64,000 nt of DNA. It comes from Sphaerisporangium rhizosphaerae (lineage in GTDB: Bacteria > Actinomycetota > Actinomycetes > Streptosporangiales > Streptosporangiaceae). Location of the stretch: assembly GCF_042665155.1 (NCBI RefSeq), contig NZ_JBHTCG010000032.1:48934-112933 (forward strand), read 5' to 3'. Positions 59,319 through 64,000 of the stretch are shown here, in pieces (within the stretch, counting starts at the first letter, position 1; each line of letters starts with the position of its first letter). The notes beneath the pieces are model-generated. The model made no database searches, was not told the origin of the DNA, and worked only from the letters and a program-made list of their open reading frames with translations. The position numbers and the translations under genes were made by a program.

Positions 59319-59837
59319 TTAACCCGATATGAGTGACCCATTTCGCAGGTACTCGTCGAGCCGGTGGCGCGCCCTGTCGCGGACCCTGCGGCGCAGCGCC
59401 GGAGCCCAGCCGACGAGCACGCCGGTGGGCCTGCCCAGCGCCAGCGTCGACCAGTGGCGAAAGTCGAAGTCGTCGTGATGGCGGACGATCAGCCCGTCCT
59501 CGAACCGGAACTGCGCGCTCACCTGGTTGACCACCTGCCTGCCGTTGCGCCGCAGGACGTAGTCGGCCGACCAGCTCGCGCCGCCGGAATGGTCGTCGGC
59601 CGTGACGTCCCAGGCCGCGATCTTGAGGTCGGTTACGGAGGCGAGGAGCATGCTCCACATGCCGACGACCTGGTCGCGGCCCTCCAGTTCGAGGAAGACC
59701 GGGTCGCCGAAGCTGATGTCCGGGTGGTAACACCGTCCCAGGGCGTCGGTGTCGCCGCGCGCGAAGGCGTCGAAGAAGCCGCGGATCACCTGCTGGTGCT
59801 CGGCGGGTCCCGTCGCCGGTGTACGGGAGTAGGGCAC
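59319..59837 (-). CDS. SnoaL-like/NTF2-fold protein
   Basis: This 172-residue protein has VIRGFFDAFARGDTDALGRC, then FGDPVFLELEGRDQVVGMWS, and VSAQFRFEDGLIVRHHDDFD of the nuclear transport factor 2 fold, with a basic C-terminal extension (WAPALRRRVRDRARHRLDEY). Function unknown; probably a small-molecule binding or isomerase-like protein. The GTG start sits too close to GGAGG, so the true start may be a later codon (GTG of QQVIRG). Confidence 0.85.
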   Translation of the reverse strand: MPYSRTPATGPAEHQQVIRGFFDAFARGDTDALGRCYHPDISFGDPVFLELEGRDQVVGMWSMLLASVTDLKIAAWDVTADDHSGGASWSADYVLRRNGRQVVNQVSAQFRFEDGLIVRHHDDFDFRHWSTLALGRPTGVLVGWAPALRRRVRDRARHRLDEYLRNGSLISG

Positions 59838-60473
59838 TCCTCCAGCTTAGAGGGCTTTTTCCCGAACGCCGATGCCGTTGCGCCGGCATCCTCCGAAAGC
59901 CGGTCGCCGATGACACCGAGCGCATCAGCGCGGGCCCCCGGCACCCCCAACCCCGTGGCCCACCCCGCCGCCTCCCCATCCCCGCCGCTCACCCCGCCGC
60001 TCACCCCGCCGCCTCCCCACCGCCCGCGGCTCACCCCGCCGCCTCCCCGTCCCGCGCGAGGCCCCACCCAGCGCGGTGACCGCATACGCTCACCGGGCGC
60101 GACTCTCCACCCGGCCACCTGCTGCACCGATCAGCGCGTGCCCACATACGTTCGTCCGCCGCGACTCCCCACCCGGCCACCTGCTGCACCGATCAGCGCG
60201 TGCCCACATACGTTCGTCGGCCGCGGCCCTCCATCCGGCCACGTGCTGCAGTGATCGGCGCCGGGTCGGCGGGTCGTGGTACGGCGATGCCGGCGCCTGT
60301 TACGGCGCCCGACCGCCGCCGCGCACCGTGCCGTCGGCCGGCGGGGATGCGGATCATCCAAGTCGAATCTTGTTCTGGCGGGACAGTGCGCGTGTGCTGT
60401 CGGCGGACATGCAAGGCTATGTCCGCGCGTTCTCGCGCGTGGCCGCCGGTGGCCTGGTCGATGGAGGTGGACC
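59838..60473. other. Long intergenic region with repeats
   Basis: This 636-bp stretch lies between divergent genes. Its left part (59935-60060) is a C-rich run of CCGCCGCTCACC-type units. Its middle holds the 62-bp tandem repeat at 60098-60262. Its right part leads to the strong ribosome site of the M50-like gene. The frames across the repeats change with each copy because 62 is not a multiple of three, so the repeat does not code. Confidence 0.6.
60098..60262. repeat. 62-bp tandem repeat
   Basis: Copy 1 spans 60098-60159 and copy 2 60160-60221; they differ at about two positions. Copy 3 (from 60222) is partial and more diverged, and a worn partial copy lies before 60098. Each unit contains CACCCGGCCACCTGCTGCAC and CCCACATACGTTCGTC. 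Confidence 0.9.
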
Positions 60474-61208
60474 CTGCAGACGTTCAGCGCTCTCTGGGCA
60501 CGGCTGACCACCGTGCAACCGGTCCCGCCCATGTGGATCGCCGCCCTGGCCGCGCTCGTCGTCCTCGGCGTGGTCGTGTACCCCACGTCGTGGCACATCT
60601 CCAGAGGCCTGATCACGATCGCGCACGAGGGAGGGCACGCGCTGGTGGCCGTGCTCACCCGGCGCAAGCTCCAGGGCATCCGCCTGCATTCCGACACCTC
60701 CGGGGTCACGCTGACCCGGGGCCGTCCCACCGGGCCGGGGATGATCTGCACGGCCGCCGCCGGGTACGTCGCCCCCTCGCTGCTCGGGCTGGCCGCCGCG
60801 TGGCTCACCGCCCTCGGGTACATCACGATCCTGCTCTGGACCATCATGCTGCTGCTCGCCGGCATGCTGCTGATGATCCGCAACGTCTTCGGAGTGGTGT
60901 CGCTCCTCACGATCGGCGGAGCGGTCTTCGCGCTGTCCTGGTTCGCCCCGGCGCACATCCAGGCGGTCGGCGCACAGCTCGTCGCGTGGTTCCTGCTGAT
61001 CGGCGGCGTACGGCCGATCCTCGAACTGCGGAGCAAGCGCCGGCGCGGCCGGGCGCCCGACTCCGACGCCGACCAGCTCGCGCGGCTCACCCCGTTCCCG
61101 GGCGGCTTCTTCGTCTTCCTGTTCCTGCTGGTCTCCGGCGCGGCCCTGGTCATCGGCAGCTACCTGCTCACCCCTCTGGAGATCCTGGACCTGCTCAACG
61201 CCACCTGA
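60474..61208 (+). CDS. M50B-like membrane metallopeptidase
   Basis: This membrane protein of about 244 residues contains the zinc motif HEGGHALVAVL early (near residue 60) and four to six hydrophobic helices, in the style of the M50B/PF13398 peptidase-like family of actinomycetes. It shows SWHISRGLITIAHEGGH, then GMICTAAAGYVAPSLLGLAA. It may be an intramembrane protease or an inactive relative. The start is inferred as CTG 60474 because GGAGGTGG stands right before it and the family N-terminus (LQTFSALWARLTTVQP) begins there; GTG 60513 and ATG 60531 are alternatives that would cut into it. Confidence 0.82.
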   Translation: MQTFSALWARLTTVQPVPPMWIAALAALVVLGVVVYPTSWHISRGLITIAHEGGHALVAVLTRRKLQGIRLHSDTSGVTLTRGRPTGPGMICTAAAGYVAPSLLGLAAAWLTALGYITILLWTIMLLLAGMLLMIRNVFGVVSLLTIGGAVFALSWFAPAHIQAVGAQLVAWFLLIGGVRPILELRSKRRRGRAPDSDADQLARLTPFPGGFFVFLFLLVSGAALVIGSYLLTPLEILDLLNAT

Positions 61209-61252
61209 CGAGCGAAGGTCACCAGCGGGCCGGGGCGCCGGTCACCGCCGCG

Positions 61253-64000
61253 TCAGGATGGGACGACTGTCGCGAGGGTCGAGCCGAAGCGCTGTTTGGT
61301 GACCTTGAGCTGGGCGGGCACGCGGGCACGCAGCTCGCCGACGTGGCTGACGATGCCGACCGCCCGGCCGCCGTCGCGCAGCTCGTCCAGGATGTCGAGG
61401 ACACCGTCGAGCGTCTCGTCGTCCAGGGTGCCGAACCCTTCGTCGATGAAGAGCGTGCCGAGCTCCACCCCGCCCGCCTCCGCGGTCACCACATCGGCCA
61501 GCGCGAGGGCCAGTGCCAGCGAGGTCATGAACGCCTCACCGCCGGACAGCGTCACCGGGTCGCGGTCGGCGCCCGTCCAGCCGTCCAGGACGCGCAGGCC
61601 GAGCCCGCCGCCGGAGCGCTTGCGGTCGGCCGCCGACTTGCGCACGTCGAACAGCAGGCTGTAACGACCGCCGGACATGTGGTCGAGCCGCTCGTTGGCG
61701 GCGTCCACGACCTGGCGCAGCCGCTCGCCGAGGACGAACGACGACAGGCGCATGTCGAGCCTGTTGTCGGAGGAGGTGCCGACGGCCAGCTCCGCCAGGC
61801 GCTTGGCCAGGCGGTAACGCTCCTCGGCGGGACGCCATTCGGCCAGGGCGGCTTCCAGCGTCGCGGTGAGCGCCAGCAGCTCGTCGTGCCGTCCTTCGGC
61901 CTGGTCGCGCGCGGAGGTGCGCGAGGCGTGCTCGCGTTCGGCGCGTTCGAAGTCGTCGGTGAGGGCGGGTAGATCGGGAGCGGGCGCGGCCGCCGCGGCC
62001 GCCAGCTCAGGATCGGCCAAAAGCCTGGTCACGGCGGCGCGTTCGGCGTCCAGCTCTCGCAACCGCGCGGCCATGGACTCGAGGCTCGCCGCCGGGCGCG
62101 TGGCCGCCCGCACGTCGGCGAGGCGCGCGAAGTCGGCGTCCGCGGCGGCGCTCTCGGCGCGTGCCACCGCGGCGTCCCGTTCGGCGCTTTCGGTGAGGGC
62201 GACGCGAGCGGTGTCCACGGCCTCCCGCAGCAGCTCGGCCTCGTCGGCGAGCCGGTCGACGCGAGCGGCGAGCGTGGCGTCCTCGCCCTTGGCCTCGGCC
62301 AGCCGGGCCGCCAGCCGCTCGGCGTCGGCGGCCGCGGTCCTCCCGGCCGCGCGCTCCGCGACGATCTCAAGCCCGAAGCGCGTGAGGCTCTCACCGAGCT
62401 TGGCGAGCTGCTCCTCGACACCGGTCAGCTCTTCGACCAGCGCGGCCTCCCCCTCGGCCGCCTCCCGCAGCCGAGCCAGCGCCGCCTCGGCCTCGCGCAG
62501 CATCTCCTCGGCCGCGGCCGCGCTCACCTCGCCTTCGGCCGGCGCCCCCTCGCCGGCGCGTTCGGACAAGGCGCGGGAGACGGCGGCGCGGGCCTCGGTG
62601 CAGGCGGTGGCCGCCTCGGCGACTCCTGCGGCGGCCTGGACGGCGGCGGCCAGCAGTGCGGTCTCGGTGGTGACGCGGTCGCGACGGGCGCCCACGCTGT
62701 CGTCGCCGCCGCGCGCGGCGGCGAGGAGCTCCCCCAGACGGTCGAGCTCGCGTCGCAGCCCGGCCTGGCCGGCGCGCCGCTCGGCGATCATGACGTCGAG
62801 CTCGCGGGCCCGGCCGGTGACCGCGTCCAGCTCGTCCTGGAGGCCACGGACCCGCGCCTCGATGCCGGGAACCTGATCGGCGATCGACGCAAGACGGGCC
62901 AGTTCGGCATCGGCCTCGTCGCGCGCCGCCAGCGCCGCGCCGACCGGCCGGCCGCCGGCGCGGAGGGTGGCGTCCTGGAGCCGCGCGGACAGCACCGCGG
63001 CCCTGCCCTCGGCCGCCTGGCGGGTCTCCTGCGCGGCGTCGGACTGCGCCTGGGCCGCCTGTTCGTCGTCGAGTGTCGGCGTGGACAGGGCCGGCGACGC
63101 GGGCGCGGGATGGTCGGCGGAGCCGCACACCGCGCACGGCTCACCGGGGAGCAGGCCGCGCGCCAACTCGGCCGCCATGCCGTCGATGCGGGCCTGCCTG
63201 ATCTGCTGGAGACGGTCGCGCAGCTCCTGCGCCTCGTCGGTGGCCCGGCGCCGCTCGCCCTCGGCAGCCTCCAGCTCGGCCGTGAGCGCGTCGCGGCGCG
63301 ACGCCTGCTCCAGCACGACCGCGGCGGCCTCGCAGGCGGAAGCGGCCGCCGGAACCAGCGCCGCCTCGGCCTGGGCCTCGGCGAGCCGTCCCGACGCCTC
63401 TTCCAGGCGGCCGGGAAGCCCGGCCCGCGCGTCGGCCAGGGCCGCTTCGCGCTCGGCCAGCTCGGCGAGCACCTCGTCGAGGGCGCGCAGCGCGGCGCGG
63501 GTCTCCTCGAACCGGGCCTCGTCGGCCCGGCGGAGCTCCAGCCCGGCCAGCTCGTCGCGGTGCGCCCGTTCGAGCGCGGCGAGCCGGTCGCGCAGATCGC
63601 GCACGACCTCTTCCACCGCGGCCGCGCCCTCCGCGAACTCCGTCGAGGAGATCGCCCCCCGCGCCACCTCCTCCAGCGGCCCCACCCAAGCCTGGGCCGC
63701 CCCAAGAGGCACTCCCCCGGCCGACAGGTCGACCCCTGCATCGGCGTCGGGCCCGGTATCGGCGTCGGTATCGGCGTCGGTGTCGGCCCCGGTGTCGAGC
63801 CCGGTGTCGGCCCCGGTATCGGCGTCGGAGGCTCCAGATGTCGTCCGCCGCGTCTGTTCCACCGGTGGTCTGGCGCCGGCATCCCCCGATCGACAGCCGG
63901 CGACAAGGGCGGTCGGCAGGGCGGCGAAGGCGTCCAGCAGGTCGGGTGCGGCGGCGGCGAGCCGCTCGGCGAGGTCGTCGCGGCGGCGGACGGCCGCAAC
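61253..64000 (-). CDS. sbcC: SbcC-like exonuclease ATPase, C-terminal part (runs off the window)
   Basis: This 916-codon open frame reaches the right edge, so the N-terminal Walker A lobe lies outside. It has two long Ala/Glu/Arg coiled-coil arms separated by a zinc hook (LLPGEPCAVCGSADHP, near 63120). The C-terminal ATPase lobe has the ABC signature VTLSGGEAFMTSLALALALA and Walker B GTLFIDEGFGTLDDETLDGV, then a D-loop/H-loop ending IVSHVGEL. SbcC works with SbcD nuclease on hairpins and blocked ends. The start of the coiled-coil contains an Asp/Thr/Ala/Gly repeat insert (DADTGADTGLDTGADTDADT) from 12-bp units, near 63720-63830. No sbcD is seen; it would be expected beyond the right edge. Confidence 0.93.
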   Translation of the reverse strand, partial: VAAVRRRDDLAERLAAAAPDLLDAFAALPTALVAGCRSGDAGARPPVEQTRRTTSGASDADTGADTGLDTGADTDADTDADTGPDADAGVDLSAGGVPLGAAQAWVGPLEEVARGAISSTEFAEGAAAVEEVVRDLRDRLAALERAHRDELAGLELRRADEARFEETRAALRALDEVLAELAEREAALADARAGLPGRLEEASGRLAEAQAEAALVPAAASACEAAAVVLEQASRRDALTAELEAAEGERRRATDEAQELRDRLQQIRQARIDGMAAELARGLLPGEPCAVCGSADHPAPASPALSTPTLDDEQAAQAQSDAAQETRQAAEGRAAVLSARLQDATLRAGGRPVGAALAARDEADAELARLASIADQVPGIEARVRGLQDELDAVTGRARELDVMIAERRAGQAGLRRELDRLGELLAAARGGDDSVGARRDRVTTETALLAAAVQAAAGVAEAATACTEARAAVSRALSERAGEGAPAEGEVSAAAAEEMLREAEAALARLREAAEGEAALVEELTGVEEQLAKLGESLTRFGLEIVAERAAGRTAAADAERLAARLAEAKGEDATLAARVDRLADEAELLREAVDTARVALTESAERDAAVARAESAAADADFARLADVRAATRPAASLESMAARLRELDAERAAVTRLLADPELAAAAAAPAPDLPALTDDFERAEREHASRTSARDQAEGRHDELLALTATLEAALAEWRPAEERYRLAKRLAELAVGTSSDNRLDMRLSSFVLGERLRQVVDAANERLDHMSGGRYSLLFDVRKSAADRKRSGGGLGLRVLDGWTGADRDPVTLSGGEAFMTSLALALALADVVTAEAGGVELGTLFIDEGFGTLDDETLDGVLDILDELRDGGRAVGIVSHVGELRARVPAQLKVTKQRFGSTLATVVPS
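63715..63835. repeat. 12-bp tandem repeat inside sbcC
   Basis: Units related to GGTATCGGCGTC repeat across this stretch and code for Asp/Thr/Ala/Gly residues within the sbcC frame. Confidence 0.75.

Noticed and set aside
60131..61153. Minus-strand ORF over the 62-bp repeats and the M50-like gene
   Set aside because: Frame shifts between repeat copies and no recognisable domain; the plus strand has the HEGGH zinc motif and hydrophobic helices.

Overview
The window is high-GC actinomycete DNA. Mycothiol-type DinB proteins, SARP and LAL-type LuxR regulators, an XRE/DUF5753 regulator, the acyl-CoA carboxylase sets and the frequent GTG/TTG starts fit a mycelial order such as Streptosporangiales. 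No rRNA, tRNA, CRISPR array or replication origin was seen. Most protein-coding calls rest on family recognition by eye. Exact starts are inferred from ribosome-binding sites and are marked where uncertain.

Bases 1 to about 16,500 look like an accessory, rearranged segment. They hold a large SARP regulator, a divergent pair of tiny secreted peptides that share a C-terminal CLWDSPG-x-GLW motif, a small tetratricopeptide-like gene with a decayed second copy 11 kb away, and an IclR regulator. These are followed by two alpha/beta hydrolases, an odd short-chain dehydrogenase, a LAL regulator, an IS5-type transposase scrap, a secreted protein of unknown function, and a membrane-anchored protein built of two FtsX-type extracellular domains. 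A fragment of a relative of that last gene lies at the left edge. Base composition and third-position bias become visibly more GC-rich after about 16.5 kb.

From 16.6 to 41 kb the genes look like chromosomal housekeeping and catabolic functions: acyl-CoA dehydrogenase plus HIT protein, PatB-type C-S lyase, lipid kinase, a large secreted M6 metalloprotease, a GlcD-like oxidase, and a Ser/Thr kinase with a SapA-like ectodomain. An accD2-accA2-enoyl-CoA hydratase operon follows, then a small-protein/XRE module flanked by CAATTGC sites, a TetR-LRR protein pair, a ferritin-like protein, a carotenoid-desaturase-like oxidoreductase, and psuG-psuK for pseudouridine breakdown.

From 41 to 64 kb come a large proline-rich protein with a sigma-region-4-like segment, GNAT and SnoaL-like proteins, and the complete leucine/isovalerate catabolic operon (accD1-accA1-hmgL-acdH) with a divergent tetR. 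Three GTTA-N8-TAAC boxes surround that tetR, one of them across its stop codon. A PadR-ABC exporter operon with a long palindromic operator follows. The rest holds a secreted beta-rich protein, a fused 2-oxoacid dehydrogenase E1, CorA, a 62-bp tandem repeat, an M50-like membrane peptidase and the C-terminal part of sbcC, which runs off the right edge. Several enzymes carry in-frame, repeat-derived low-complexity inserts, a recurring trait of this genome.
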